64,000 bases of DNA. It comes from Streptomyces caeruleatus. Its GTDB lineage: Bacteria; Actinomycetota; Actinomycetes; Streptomycetales; Streptomycetaceae. Below the pieces are notes generated by a model. That model was given only the letters and a program-made list of their open reading frames with translations. It did not search any database and had not been told where the DNA came from. The DNA lies in NCBI RefSeq assembly GCF_001514235.1, contig NZ_KQ948933.1:54405-118404 (forward strand), in the 5' to 3' direction. The position numbers and the translations under genes were made by a program. This document shows positions 32,771 to 41,289 of the stretch, in pieces (within the stretch, counting starts at the first letter, position 1; every line of letters begins with the position of its first letter).

Positions 32771-34159
32771 CTACTTCCCGCCCTTGGCGAGGAAGGCCAG
32801 CAGGTCCTGCCGGCTGACCACACCGGTCGGCTTGCCCTCGACGAGGACGATCGCCGCGTCCGCCGTGCCCAGCACGGACATCAGGTCGCCGACCGGCTCG
32901 CCGGAGCCGACCTGCGGCAGCGGGGCCGACATGTGCTTCTCCAGCGGGTCGTCGAGGGAGGCCCGCTTGGTGAACAGCGCGTCGAGCAGCTCGCGTTCGA
33001 CGACGGAGCCGACGACCTCCGCCGCCATGACGTCCGGGTGGCCGGCGCCCGGCTTCACGATCGGCATCTGCGAGACGCCGTACTCGCGCAGCACCTCGAT
33101 GGCCTGACCGACCGTCTCGTCGGGGTGCATGTGGACCAGGGACGGGATGGCGCCGTGCTCCTTGTCGTTGAGGACGTCACCGACGCGCGCGTTCGGGCCC
33201 TCGTCCTCCAGGAAGCCGTAGTCGGCCATCCACTCGTCGTTGAAGATCTTGCTGAGGTAGCCACGCCCGCTGTCGGGGAGCAGAACGACGACGACGTCGT
33301 CCGGCCCGAGCCGCTCGGCGACCTCCAGGGCGGCGACGACGGCCATGCCGCACGAACCACCCACCAGCAGCCCCTCCTCCTTCGCGAGCCGCCGGGTCAT
33401 CTGGAAGGAGTCCTTGTCGGACACGGCGACGATCTCGTCGGCGACGGTCCGGTCGTAGGCGGTGGGCCAGAAGTCCTCACCGACGCCCTCGACGAGATAC
33501 GGCCGCCCGGAGCCGCCGGAGTACACGGAGCCCTCGGGGTCGGCGCCGACGACCTGCACCTTGCCGTCGCTGACGTCCTTCAGATAGCGGCCGGTACCGG
33601 AGATGGTCCCGCCGGTCCCCACGCCCGCGACGAAGTGGGTGATCTTGCCGTCCGTCTGCTCCCACAGCTCGGGGCCGGTGGAGTGGTAGTGGGAGAGCGG
33701 GTTGTTGGGGTTGGAGTACTGGTCCGGCTTCCATGCGCCGGGCGTCTCGCGCACGAGCCGGTCGGAGACGTTGTAGTAGGAGTCCGGGTGCTCGGGGTCG
33801 ACGGCGGTCGGGCAGACGACGACCTCGGCCCCGTAGGCCCGCAGCACGTTGATCTTGTCGGTGCTCACCTTGTCGGGGCACACGAAGATGCACTTGTACC
33901 CCTTCTGCTGGGCCACGATGGCAAGCCCGACACCGGTGTTACCGCTGGTCGGCTCCACAATGGTCCCGCCGGGCTTGAGCGCGCCGCTCTCCTCCGCGGC
34001 CTCGATCATGCGCAGGGCGATGCGGTCCTTCACGGAACCGCCCGGGTTGAAGTACTCCACCTTGGCGAGGACGGTCGCCCGGATGCCCTGGGTCACGTTG
34101 TTGAGCCTCACCAGCGGGGTGTTGCCGACGAGGCTGATCATCGAGTCGTGGAAATGCAC
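32771..34159 (-). CDS. cbs: Cystathionine beta-synthase
   Basis: Condenses serine with homocysteine (reverse transsulfuration). It is a 462-residue fold-type II PLP enzyme with C-terminal CBS domains. The GTG at 34159 (VHFHDSMISLVGNTPLVRL) follows GGAG. The PLP-lysine is in FNPGGSVKDRIALRM, the substrate loop in EPTSGNTGVGLA, the phosphate site in GVGTGGTISGTGRYLK, and a GGSCG turn follows. Two CBS motifs (about 340-460) include VGQAIEVLREYGVSQMPIV. The CBS pair distinguishes it from cysteine synthase. It diverges from the SGNH hydrolase gene. Confidence 0.95.
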   Translation of the reverse strand: MHFHDSMISLVGNTPLVRLNNVTQGIRATVLAKVEYFNPGGSVKDRIALRMIEAAEESGALKPGGTIVEPTSGNTGVGLAIVAQQKGYKCIFVCPDKVSTDKINVLRAYGAEVVVCPTAVDPEHPDSYYNVSDRLVRETPGAWKPDQYSNPNNPLSHYHSTGPELWEQTDGKITHFVAGVGTGGTISGTGRYLKDVSDGKVQVVGADPEGSVYSGGSGRPYLVEGVGEDFWPTAYDRTVADEIVAVSDKDSFQMTRRLAKEEGLLVGGSCGMAVVAALEVAERLGPDDVVVVLLPDSGRGYLSKIFNDEWMADYGFLEDEGPNARVGDVLNDKEHGAIPSLVHMHPDETVGQAIEVLREYGVSQMPIVKPGAGHPDVMAAEVVGSVVERELLDALFTKRASLDDPLEKHMSAPLPQVGSGEPVGDLMSVLGTADAAIVLVEGKPTGVVSRQDLLAFLAKGGK

Positions 34160-34318
34160 CGTTGTCTCCGGATGCTGCAAAAGAAGTGGTCTTAGTGGTT
34201 CCGCCAGCCTATGGCCTGCACGGGGCCCATGACGGTCGTTCACTCCTCGTTGGGATTGGGCCACGGTCCGTGCGGGGCAAGCAGTGGATGTACGGCTATG
34301 AGGAGGTGGCGGCGACGG

Positions 34319-35344
34319 ATGACGAGCATGTCGAGGGCGAGGGTGGCCCGACGGATCGCGGCGGGCGCCGCGTACGGCGGCGGTGGCATCGGCCTGGCCG
34401 GGGCGGCGGCCGTCGGTGTGCTCCTCGCCGAGGTGCGGCTGGCCCGGCGTCATGTGGGCAACGGCACCAGCAACCACGTGCCGAACGCCGACGGCCGGTA
34501 CGGCCGGCTGTACGCCAACCCCGGCGAACCGCCGCTGCGGCTGACGCTGCTGGGTGACTCGACGGCCGCGGGCCAGGGCGTGCACCGGGCGGGGCAGACG
34601 CCGGGGGCGCTGCTCGCCTCGGGGTTGGCGGCGGTGGCGGAGCGGCAGGTGGAGTTCCGCAACGTGGCGCTGCCGGGGGCCCGCTCGGACGACCTGGACC
34701 GGCAGGTGGCCCTGGTCCTGTCGGACCCGGCCCTCGCGCCCGACGTCTGCGTGATCATGATCGGCGCGAACGACGTCACGAACCGTATGCCGCCGACCCG
34801 CTCGGTCCGTCACCTGTCCTCGGCGGTACGGCGGCTGCGTACGGCCGGTGCGGAGGTGGTGGTCGGCACCTGCCCCGACCTGGGCACGATCGAACCGGTC
34901 CAGCAACCGCTGCGCTGGCTGGCGCGACGGGCCTCACGCCAGCTGGCGGCCGCCCAGACGATCGGCGCCGTCGAACAGGGCGGCCGTACGGTGTCGCTGG
35001 GCGATCTGCTGGGGCCCGAGTTCGCGGCGAATCCCCGTGAGCTCTTCGGCCCCGACAACTACCACCCCTCGGCGGAGGGGTACGCCACGGCGGCGATGGC
35101 GGTCCTGCCGACGGTGTGTGCCGCGCTGGGTCTGTGGCCGGCCGAGGAGGAGCGGCCCGACGTCAGCCGCCGGGAGGGCTTCCTGCCCGTGGCCCGGGCT
35201 GCGGCCGAGGCCGCGTCGGAGGCGGGCACGGAGGTCACGGCCGCGATGCCGACCGGTCCGAAGGGTCCCTGGGCCCTCCTGAAACGCCGCCGCCGACGCC
35301 GCGTCCCAGAACCGGACCGCACCCCGGCGACCCCGTCCCCCTGA
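34319..35344 (+). CDS. Membrane-anchored SGNH/GDSL-family hydrolase
   Basis: About 341 residues from the ATG at 34319 (another ATG at 34328). One N-terminal hydrophobic segment (AAYGGGGIGLAGAAAVGVLL) probably anchors or exports it. Catalytic blocks are LTLLGDSTAAGQG (nucleophile Ser), GARSDDL, VIMIGANDVTNRMP (block III Asn) and NYHPSAEGYATAA (Asp/His pair). It is likely an extracytoplasmic esterase or acetylhydrolase, with unknown substrate. The basic C-terminal tail LLKRRRRRRVPEP is notable. A gene-end repeat element follows the stop within 10 bases. Confidence 0.87.
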   Translation: MTSMSRARVARRIAAGAAYGGGGIGLAGAAAVGVLLAEVRLARRHVGNGTSNHVPNADGRYGRLYANPGEPPLRLTLLGDSTAAGQGVHRAGQTPGALLASGLAAVAERQVEFRNVALPGARSDDLDRQVALVLSDPALAPDVCVIMIGANDVTNRMPPTRSVRHLSSAVRRLRTAGAEVVVGTCPDLGTIEPVQQPLRWLARRASRQLAAAQTIGAVEQGGRTVSLGDLLGPEFAANPRELFGPDNYHPSAEGYATAAMAVLPTVCAALGLWPAEEERPDVSRREGFLPVARAAAEAASEAGTEVTAAMPTGPKGPWALLKRRRRRRVPEPDRTPATPSP

Positions 35345-35352
35345 CCCCAGAC

Positions 35353-35460
35353 CTTCTTTCGCCCCCGCCGCCCCTACCCGTCCCATCCTTCTGGGGCTCC
35401 GCCCCAGACCCCGCTCCTCAAACGCCGGAGGGGCTGGGGGCGCAGCCCCCAGGGACGCGA
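35353..35460 (+). repeat. Dispersed gene-end element
   Basis: CGCCCCCGCCGCCCCTACCC followed by a GGGGCTCCGCCCC hairpin, CTCCTCAAACGCCGGA and GGGGGC/GCAGCCCCC is the same composite as at 2411-2600 and, inverted, 2941-3025. In all three cases it starts within about 15 bases of a stop codon and could act as a terminator. The rest of the spacer to 35637 shows no gene. Confidence 0.75.
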
Positions 35461-35637
35461 GGAAAGCAAGCGCTTAGAAAATTGCGGTCAGGGTCACACC
35501 GCCACGCCCGTGACCTCACCGGTACGGACGGGTAACTTCCCTGACAGCCCTGCCCGACCCCCCGGTATGCCCACCCGTCGCCCGACCACCACCCCTCAAC
35601 GAGGCGCTGCGCGCCACACCTTTCAACTGGAGCCGTG

Positions 35638-36858
35638 ATGCCCGAAGCCGTGATCGTCTCGACCGCCCGCTCCCCCATCGGCCGCGCCTTCAAGGGCTCC
35701 CTGAAAGACCTGCGCCCCGACGACCTCACCGCCACCATCATCCAGGCGGCCCTGGCCAAGGTCCCCGAGCTCGACCCGCGCGACATCGACGACCTGATGC
35801 TCGGCTGCGGCCTCCCCGGCGGCGAGCAGGGCAACAACCTCGGCCGCATCGTCGCCGTACAGATGGGAATGGACCACCTCCCGGGCTGCACCATCACCCG
35901 GTACTGTTCCTCCTCCCTCCAGACCTCCCGCATGGCCCTGCACGCCATCAAGGCCGGCGAGGGCGACGTCTTCATCTCCGCCGGCGTGGAGATGGTCTCC
36001 AGCTACGCCAAGGGCAACTCCGACAGCATCCCGGACACCCACAACCCCTTCTTCGCCGAGGCCGAGGCCCGCACCGCCGCCGTCGCCCAGCAGGAGGGCA
36101 CGACCTGGCACGACCCGCGTGAGGACGGCCTCGTCCCCGACGCGTACATCGCGATGGGCCAGACCGCGGAGAACCTCGCCCGATCCAAGGGCATCACCCG
36201 CGAGGACATGGACGAGTTCGGCGTCCGTTCGCAGAACCTCGCCGAGGAAGCCATCAAGAACGGCTTCTGGGAGCGCGAGATCACCCCGGTCACGACCCCC
36301 GACGGCACGGTCGTGAGCAAGGACGACGGCCCGCGCGCCGGCGTCACCCTGGAGGGCGTCCAGGGCCTCAAGCCGGTCTTCCGCCCCGACGGCCTCGTCA
36401 CCGCCGCCAACTGCTGCCCCCTGAACGACGGCGCGGCGGCCCTCGTCATCATGTCGGACACCAAGGCCCGCGAGCTCGGCCTCACCCCGCTCGCCCGCAT
36501 CGTGTCGACCGGCGTCTCCGGCCTCTCCCCCGAGATCATGGGTCTCGGCCCGGTCGAGGCGAGCCAGCAGGCCCTGCGCCGCGCCGGCCTCACCATCGAC
36601 GACATCGACCTGGTCGAGATCAACGAGGCGTTCGCCGCCCAGGTGATCCCCTCCTACCGCGAGCTGGGCATCGACGTCGACAAGCTGAACGTGAACGGCG
36701 GCGCCATCGCCGTCGGCCACCCCTTCGGCATGACCGGCGCCCGCATCACCACCACGCTCATCAACTCCCTCCAGCACCACGACAAGCAGTTCGGCCTGGA
36801 GACGATGTGCGTCGGCGGGGGCCAGGGCATGGCGATGGTCATCGAGCGCCTCAGCTGA
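35638..36858 (+). CDS. Thiolase, acetyl-CoA C-acetyltransferase
   Basis: 406 residues, ATG at 35638 with GGAG five bases before it. It reversibly joins two acyl-CoA units or cleaves 3-ketoacyl-CoA, in the cytoplasm. The nucleophile Cys90 is in TRYCSSSLQTS. The C-terminal catalytic residues are in GGAIAVGHPFGMTGAR (His) and ETMCVGGGQGMAMV (second Cys). NEAFAAQVIPSY is the thiolase signature helix. It stands alone without beta-oxidation partners, so whether it works in degradation or acetoacetyl-CoA supply is open. It ends at a classic terminator. Confidence 0.95.
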   Translation: MPEAVIVSTARSPIGRAFKGSLKDLRPDDLTATIIQAALAKVPELDPRDIDDLMLGCGLPGGEQGNNLGRIVAVQMGMDHLPGCTITRYCSSSLQTSRMALHAIKAGEGDVFISAGVEMVSSYAKGNSDSIPDTHNPFFAEAEARTAAVAQQEGTTWHDPREDGLVPDAYIAMGQTAENLARSKGITREDMDEFGVRSQNLAEEAIKNGFWEREITPVTTPDGTVVSKDDGPRAGVTLEGVQGLKPVFRPDGLVTAANCCPLNDGAAALVIMSDTKARELGLTPLARIVSTGVSGLSPEIMGLGPVEASQQALRRAGLTIDDIDLVEINEAFAAQVIPSYRELGIDVDKLNVNGGAIAVGHPFGMTGARITTTLINSLQHHDKQFGLETMCVGGGQGMAMVIERLS

Positions 36859-36911
36859 AGCGCCTTGACGAAAGCCCCTGAGTAGTCAACTCACGACCCA
36901 GCGTGAGCCTT

Positions 36912-36952
36912 CGGCCCAGAACCCGGGAAACCCCTTGGTTCTGGGCCGTTTT
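36912..36952 (+). terminator. Intrinsic terminator after the thiolase
   Basis: A perfect 12-bp stem CGGCCCAGAACC/GGTTCTGGGCCG with a 13-base loop is followed directly by TTTT, a textbook intrinsic terminator. Between it and 37145 I see only an AT-richer promoter region. Confidence 0.92.
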
Positions 36953-37145
36953 GTGATCCAATCTCCCCCAGGATGTGACCTATCTCCCTCTGCGGAGGGA
37001 TTTACGCAGCTCAGCGCCGTTGCACCACCAAACTCCAGGCCCAAAATCCTGTCCGTTTCGTGACGTTACGCACTGACAGCTGGATAGTCCGCCCTTCAAG
37101 CTGATGTAGGAAGTCGGGGGTCGACCTTGAACCGGGAGTACGTCA

Positions 37146-37937
37146 GTGAGCGCCATGCCGATCGCCTTGCTGCTCACCACGGCCGCCACCGGCGCCGTGG
37201 GCGTCGCCGTCCTGCGCACCCTCATGGTGCTGCGCCGACAGGTCGCGGCCCTGCACACCGAGCTGGCACAGAACAACGCCGCCGCGGCCCGGGGCAGGGT
37301 CCCGCAGGCCCGCCTCTCCGCCGAGGCCGATGAGATACGCGCCGCGGTCGCCGAGGCCCTCGCCGAGGAACGTGAGCGGGAGCTGGCCGAGGCGCGCGCC
37401 TTCTGGGCCGCCCAGGAGTCCCGCGACGGCTCCGACGCGCCCACCCTGCTGGGCCTGTCCGACAGCGAGCTGTTCCTGCCCCGGCAGGCCGATTTCGCGG
37501 GCCTGGAGCATCTGGAGCCGGTGACCGAGCCGACCGCGGAGGCCGACGAGTTCGCCGGGGACTCCCCCGAACTGGCCGCGGCCCGCCGCCGCCACCCCTC
37601 CCACCCGGACTTCGTCCCGGTCTCCTCACCCGCCGTGAACGACCATGAGCGGACGGTCTCCACCCTTGAGGACCTGGCCGCCTCCGCCACCGAACTCACC
37701 GACGTCCGCCCGGGCCCCCTCGGCACCCTCGACGTCTACGTCTTCGCCGACGGCACCACCCTCTGCATGACCCCGGGCCACCGCGAAACGGCAGAACGCC
37801 TGGCCTCGGCCCTGCGCGCCGGCGAGACCCCGGTACTCCTGGGCGGCTCGGGCGTCTCAGGCGCGTACACCCTGACCTTCGCCTGCGGCGAGGAGAACGT
37901 CTACATCCTGGCCGACAGGGTCATAGCGAGCCTGTAG
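37146..37937 (+). CDS. Membrane-anchored coiled-coil protein of unknown function
   Basis: 263 residues, GTG start with GGGAG upstream. An N-terminal membrane helix (MPIALLLTTAATGAVGVAVL) is followed by a long charged helix, probably coiled coil (LRRQVAALHTELAQNN and EIRAAVAEALAEERERELAEAR). An acidic central linker leads to a compact C-terminal domain of about 90 residues ending FACGEENVYILADRVIASL. I recognise no family. It is monocistronic: a terminator lies before it, and repeats lie after it. Confidence 0.75.
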   Translation: MSAMPIALLLTTAATGAVGVAVLRTLMVLRRQVAALHTELAQNNAAAARGRVPQARLSAEADEIRAAVAEALAEERERELAEARAFWAAQESRDGSDAPTLLGLSDSELFLPRQADFAGLEHLEPVTEPTAEADEFAGDSPELAAARRRHPSHPDFVPVSSPAVNDHERTVSTLEDLAASATELTDVRPGPLGTLDVYVFADGTTLCMTPGHRETAERLASALRAGETPVLLGGSGVSGAYTLTFACGEENVYILADRVIASL

Positions 37938-37950
37938 CTCTCAGGCCTCC

Positions 37951-38050
37951 GTCTTTCAGGCGCCGACTTTCAGGCGCCGGGGACCGCAACGCCCCTAGGG
38001 GCGCGGGGAACTGCGCGACAAGCCCCCACCGGCCCGCAGCCGCGAACGAT
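37951..38050. repeat. Dispersed element with CCCCTAGGGG palindrome
   Basis: Short CTTTCAGGCGCC repeats lead into GCAACGCCCCTAGGGGCGCG and GGGGAACTGCGCGACAAGCC, which I recall as a common Streptomyces intergenic repeat. It separates two convergent genes and may terminate both. Confidence 0.65.
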
Positions 38051-38052
38051 CC

Positions 38053-38364
38053 TCAGACCCCCGCCCTCTTCTGCGCATCCGCAACCAAGCGCATCGCTTC
38101 AGCGACCTGATCCTCACTCTCAAGGACCACCGCCAAGTCATGCACGGCGACGGTGATTTGATCGGCCGCGGCGAACATCCCCGCATCAGGCATCTCCCGA
38201 GGCTCAACCCCGGGCGCCTCCAGAACCTGCGCCCGCCGAGCCAACTCCCTGGCCAACCCCAAGGCCTCCCCCGCTGCGCCCCGCTGCAAGCGAGATTGCG
38301 GCGCCGCCCTCAACCGGTCGGCGAAGTGATCTACGGCTTGGGTCAGACGCGTCGTATCAACCAC
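38053..38364 (-). CDS. Small helical protein of unknown function
   Basis: 103 residues starting with GTG at 38364 (VVDTTRLTQAVDHFADRLRAAP). It is predominantly helical and Ala/Arg-rich with no membrane segment. It contains AAGEALGLARELARRAQVLEAP and a C-terminal VVLESEDQVAEAMRLVADAQKR. No Shine-Dalgarno is visible, but TACGCT ends six bases before the GTG, suggesting a leaderless message. The longer frame upstream is unlikely to be coding. The family looks conserved in Streptomyces by eye, but I cannot name it. Confidence 0.7.
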   Translation of the reverse strand: MVDTTRLTQAVDHFADRLRAAPQSRLQRGAAGEALGLARELARRAQVLEAPGVEPREMPDAGMFAAADQITVAVHDLAVVLESEDQVAEAMRLVADAQKRAGV

Positions 38365-38458
38365 GCCGTGAGCGTACGCGACTGTTGCCAACGGGCGAAC
38401 GCTCAGGCACGGTGACCTGAAGGACCGGCTTACATCCCCTTTGCGTCCGGAGGCGCCG

Positions 38459-38689
38459 ATGTCCCACGTCCTCTCCGAGGAGACCCACCGCAACATGCTC
38501 GCCCGCATCCCCCACTGCACCGGTCGTGAAGTCTCCGACTGGCTGCGCACCGTAGAAGAAGGCCCGGCCCTCGTCCGCTTCGAGGAGAAGGTCAGCTGGC
38601 TGCGCCACGAATACGACCTCGCGTACGGCCACGCGAAGGCGATCGTCCACGAGTACGACCTGAGGAGGGCGGCGCGCAAGTTCCTCTAG
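38459..38689 (+). CDS. DUF4287-type small protein
   Basis: 76 residues, ATG at 38459 with GGAGG seven bases before it. It is a short helical protein: HRNMLARIPHCTGREVSDWLRTV and EKVSWLRHEYDLAYGHAKAIVHEYD. The pattern of a helix, WLRxEYxLxxGHAxAIVHE and a basic end is that of DUF4287, a small conserved actinobacterial domain of unknown role. It lies divergent to the small helical gene and is followed by a strong bidirectional terminator. Confidence 0.85.
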   Translation: MSHVLSEETHRNMLARIPHCTGREVSDWLRTVEEGPALVRFEEKVSWLRHEYDLAYGHAKAIVHEYDLRRAARKFL

Positions 38690-38705
38690 ACGCGCGCGCA
38701 GACGA

Positions 38706-38738
38706 CGAAGGGCCCCGGGACGAACCCGGGGCCCTTCG
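38706..38738. terminator. Bidirectional hairpin terminator
   Basis: A perfect 14-bp stem CGAAGGGCCCCGGG/CCCGGGGCCCTTCG with an ACGAA loop lies between convergent stops at 38689 and 38759. Confidence 0.88.
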
Positions 38739-38758
38739 CTTGACGGCTGCCTCGACGG

Positions 38759-39652
38759 CTAGTCGTTGTTGAGGATCGAGATGAGCCTCAGGAACTCCAT
38801 GTAGATCCACACCAGCGTCATGGTGAGGCCGAAGGCGGCGAGCCAGGCCTCCTCGCGCGGCGCGCCGTAGGCGAGACCGTCCTCGACCTGCTTGAAGTCC
38901 AGGGCGAGGAAGCAGGCGCCGAGCAGGATGCCGACGATGCCGAAGACGATGCCGAGCGGGCCGCTGCGGAAGCCGAGGCCGTCACCGCCGCCGAAGACGG
39001 CGAACAGCAGGTTGACCGCCATGAGCAGGACGAAGCCGAGCGCGGCCGCCATCACGAAGCCGACGAAGCGCCGGTTGACGCGGATCCAGCCCGCCTTGTA
39101 CGCGACCAGCACCGCGGCGAAGACCGCCATCGTGCCGAGCACCGCCTGCATGGCCGCACCGCTGGCGATGCGGTTGTCGACGACGCTGGAGACGACACCG
39201 AGGAAGACACCCTCGAGCGCGGCGTACGACAGGATCAGCGCGGGCGAGGCCTTGCGCTTGAAGGACTGGACGAGCGCCAGGACCATGCCGACCAGACCGG
39301 CGGCGATGGCGATGCCGTACGACTTGCTGATGTTCGCGTCGTCGACCGGCAGCAGCGCCCAGGCGAGCGCGGCCGTGACGATCAGGGTGCCGAGCGTGGT
39401 GCCCGTGCGCAGGATGACGTCGTCCATCGTCATCCGGCCGGTGGTGGCCGGGGCCTGCGGCGGTGCGCCGTACTGAAGGTCCTGCTGGGCGTAAGGGTTC
39501 TGCGCATACGGGTTGCCGGCCTGCGGCTGGGCGTACGGGTTGCCCTGCGTGCCGACAGCGGCGCCCCCGGCCTGCGGCGCGGTGTTGAAGCCCGCGTGGC
39601 CGTTGTCGCGGCTGAACCCCCGTCGCGAGAAGACCGGGTTGCTGCTCCTCAT
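38759..39652 (-). CDS. Bax inhibitor-1/YccA-family membrane protein
   Basis: 297 residues with a perfect GGAGGAG ribosome site before the ATG at 39652. The N-terminal 75 residues are disordered, Gly/Gln/Ala/Tyr-rich, with repeated NPYAQ units. Seven membrane segments follow in the BI-1/YccA pattern, including GTTLGTLIVTAALAWALL and the final LAAFGLTMTLVWIYMEFLRLISIL in outline. Members are linked to ion leak or membrane stress and are not well defined in bacteria. The acidic C-terminal end is missing compared with eukaryotic channels; it ends LNND. It is monocistronic. Confidence 0.92.
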   Translation of the reverse strand: MRSSNPVFSRRGFSRDNGHAGFNTAPQAGGAAVGTQGNPYAQPQAGNPYAQNPYAQQDLQYGAPPQAPATTGRMTMDDVILRTGTTLGTLIVTAALAWALLPVDDANISKSYGIAIAAGLVGMVLALVQSFKRKASPALILSYAALEGVFLGVVSSVVDNRIASGAAMQAVLGTMAVFAAVLVAYKAGWIRVNRRFVGFVMAAALGFVLLMAVNLLFAVFGGGDGLGFRSGPLGIVFGIVGILLGACFLALDFKQVEDGLAYGAPREEAWLAAFGLTMTLVWIYMEFLRLISILNND

Positions 39653-39880
39653 TTCACTCCTCCATGGCCGCCGTGCGGGGCCTTGGCGTCAAGAGTAATA
39701 GGTAGGCAAAGGATTGACCCTAGTGCTTGGGGAGGATCTTTCCCTTGTCGTGCTGGCCAACACGCTACGCGTCCGGGTGATTCCCGGCCACGGAGGGGAT
39801 CATTCATGACCAAGCTGCGACATGGCCGGAACCGACCGGAGATCACTCCCCTGGTCCGCACCCGTGCGCACCCGCCCGGC

Positions 39881-41056
39881 TCACCCGAAAGGGAAGCCCG
39901 TGTACCCCTCGGCGAGGTCCGTCTCGGCCGCCCGTGACGACGCGAGCCGCTCCAGGCGCGCCAGCTGGAGCCGGTCCTCGAAGGGCGTGGCGTCGGGGGC
40001 GCGGTGCAGCAGGGTCGTCATGTCGTAGGAGAACCGCTCGGCCTGCCAGACGCGGCGCAGACAGGTCTCGGAGTAGGCGTCGAGGAGTTCCGCCGAGCCC
40101 GTCTCCCTCTGATGCGTCAGTGCTCGCGCGAAGGTGACGACGTCTCCGACGGCCAGATTCAGCCCCTTGGCGCCCGTCGGCGGCACGATGTGTGCCGCGT
40201 CACCGGCGAGGAAGAGGCGACCGTGGCGCATGGGTTCGTGGACGTAGGACCGCATCGGCGTGACCGACTTCTGGGTGATGGGGCCGCGCTCCAGGCGCCA
40301 GTCGTCGGCGGTCTCGAAGCGGCGCTCCAGCTCCGTCCAGATCTCGTCGTCGCCCCACGCCTCGGCGTCGGTGCCCTCGGGCACCTGGAGGTAGAGGCGG
40401 GAGACGGACGGGGAGCGCATGGAGAGGAGGGCGAAGCCGCGGTCGTGGCGGGCGTAGACGAGTTCGTCGTGCGAGGGGGCGACGTCGGCGAGGATGCCGA
40501 GCCAGCCGAAGGGGTACGTCCGCTCGAAGACCCGGGTGAGTTCGGCCGGGATGGCCTTGCGGGCCACGCCCCAGAAGCCGTCGCAGCCGACGACGTAGTC
40601 GCACTCCAGGACGTCCTCGACGCCCTCGTGCCGGAAGCGGACCCGCGGGCGGTCGGTGTCCGCATCCTCGACGGCCAGCGCCTCCGCCTCGAACAGCAGC
40701 GGGCCGCCGTCCTTGAGTTGGAGGGCGATGAGGTCCTTGCACACCTCGGTCTGGGCGTAGACCATCACGGACCGGCCGCCGGTGAGGGCGGGGAAGTCGA
40801 CGCGGTGGCGTTTGCGGTCGAAACGGAGCTCGATGCCGTCGTGCCGCAGGCCCTCGCGGTCCATCCGCTCGCCGGCGCCCGCCGCGCGCAGCACGTCCAC
40901 GGTGCCCTGCTCCAGGATTCCGGCGCGCTGGCGGTGCTCGACGTAGGCGCGGTCGCGGCTCTCCAGGACGACCGCGTCGATGCCGGCGTTGTGGAGCAGA
41001 CGGGCGAGGAGGAGCCCGGCGGGGCCCGCTCCGATGATGCCGACGGTCGTACGCAT
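39881..41056 (-). CDS. pobA: PobA, 4-hydroxybenzoate 3-monooxygenase
   Basis: FAD- and NAD(P)H-dependent hydroxylase that turns 4-hydroxybenzoate into protocatechuate. 391 residues. It has the dinucleotide fold GIIGAGPAGLLLARLLHNAG, the DG motif DYVVGCDGFWGVARKAIP, the second FAD motif RLFLAGDAAHIVPPTGAKGLNLAVGD in outline, and substrate-site residues in YLQVPEGTDAEAW. The length and motifs match PobA closely. The beta-ketoadipate genes that would use protocatechuate are not in the window. A palindromic operator sits 26 bases before the start, and the bldA tRNA gene lies upstream on the same strand. Confidence 0.95.
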   Translation of the reverse strand: MRTTVGIIGAGPAGLLLARLLHNAGIDAVVLESRDRAYVEHRQRAGILEQGTVDVLRAAGAGERMDREGLRHDGIELRFDRKRHRVDFPALTGGRSVMVYAQTEVCKDLIALQLKDGGPLLFEAEALAVEDADTDRPRVRFRHEGVEDVLECDYVVGCDGFWGVARKAIPAELTRVFERTYPFGWLGILADVAPSHDELVYARHDRGFALLSMRSPSVSRLYLQVPEGTDAEAWGDDEIWTELERRFETADDWRLERGPITQKSVTPMRSYVHEPMRHGRLFLAGDAAHIVPPTGAKGLNLAVGDVVTFARALTHQRETGSAELLDAYSETCLRRVWQAERFSYDMTTLLHRAPDATPFEDRLQLARLERLASSRAAETDLAEGYTGFPFG

Positions 41057-41081
41057 CGGTCGCTTCCCTTCGCTGTTCGCC

Positions 41082-41101
41082 TGGTGAAATTTTATTCACC
41101 A
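41082..41101. promoter_or_regulatory. Palindromic operator upstream of pobA
   Basis: TGGTGAA-N6-TTCACCA is a perfect 7-bp inverted repeat in an AT-rich pocket. It starts 26 bases upstream of the pobA ATG, where a repressor or activator such as a PobR/IclR-type protein would act. No such regulator gene is adjacent. Confidence 0.6.
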
Positions 41102-41205
41102 TTGCCTGACGTGAGTCTCCGGCCACACCCGCCCGCTGTCAACGGTCGGTGGTGAACTCTTGAAGGGAAGCCCGGAGAACCGGAGGGGTGGAGGAAAGTC
41201 GGAAG

Positions 41206-41289
41206 TGCCCAGAGCCGGACTTGAACCGGCACGCCCGCGAAGGGGCAGCGAGGTTTAAGCTCGCCGTGTCTGCATTCCACCATCTGGGC
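41206..41289 (-). tRNA. bldA: tRNA-Leu (UAA), the bldA tRNA
   Basis: On the minus strand the acceptor arms GCCCAGA and TCTGGGC pair with discriminator A. The anticodon stem GCGAG/CTCGC encloses the loop CTTAAAC, giving anticodon TAA, which reads UUA. A long variable arm (GCCCC..GGGC) and a T-arm with GGTTCAAGTCC complete a class II leucine tRNA. It spans 84 bases without an encoded CCA, so 87 nt mature. In Streptomyces the only tRNA-Leu(UAA) is BldA, which governs aerial growth and antibiotic genes through rare TTA codons. A weak -10 (TAGGCT) lies at 41318-41323. Confidence 0.95.

Noticed and set aside
32655..33107. Plus-strand ORF opposite the 3' end of cbs
   Set aside because: It overlaps the conserved CBS domains on the other strand and has no ribosome site or recognisable domain.
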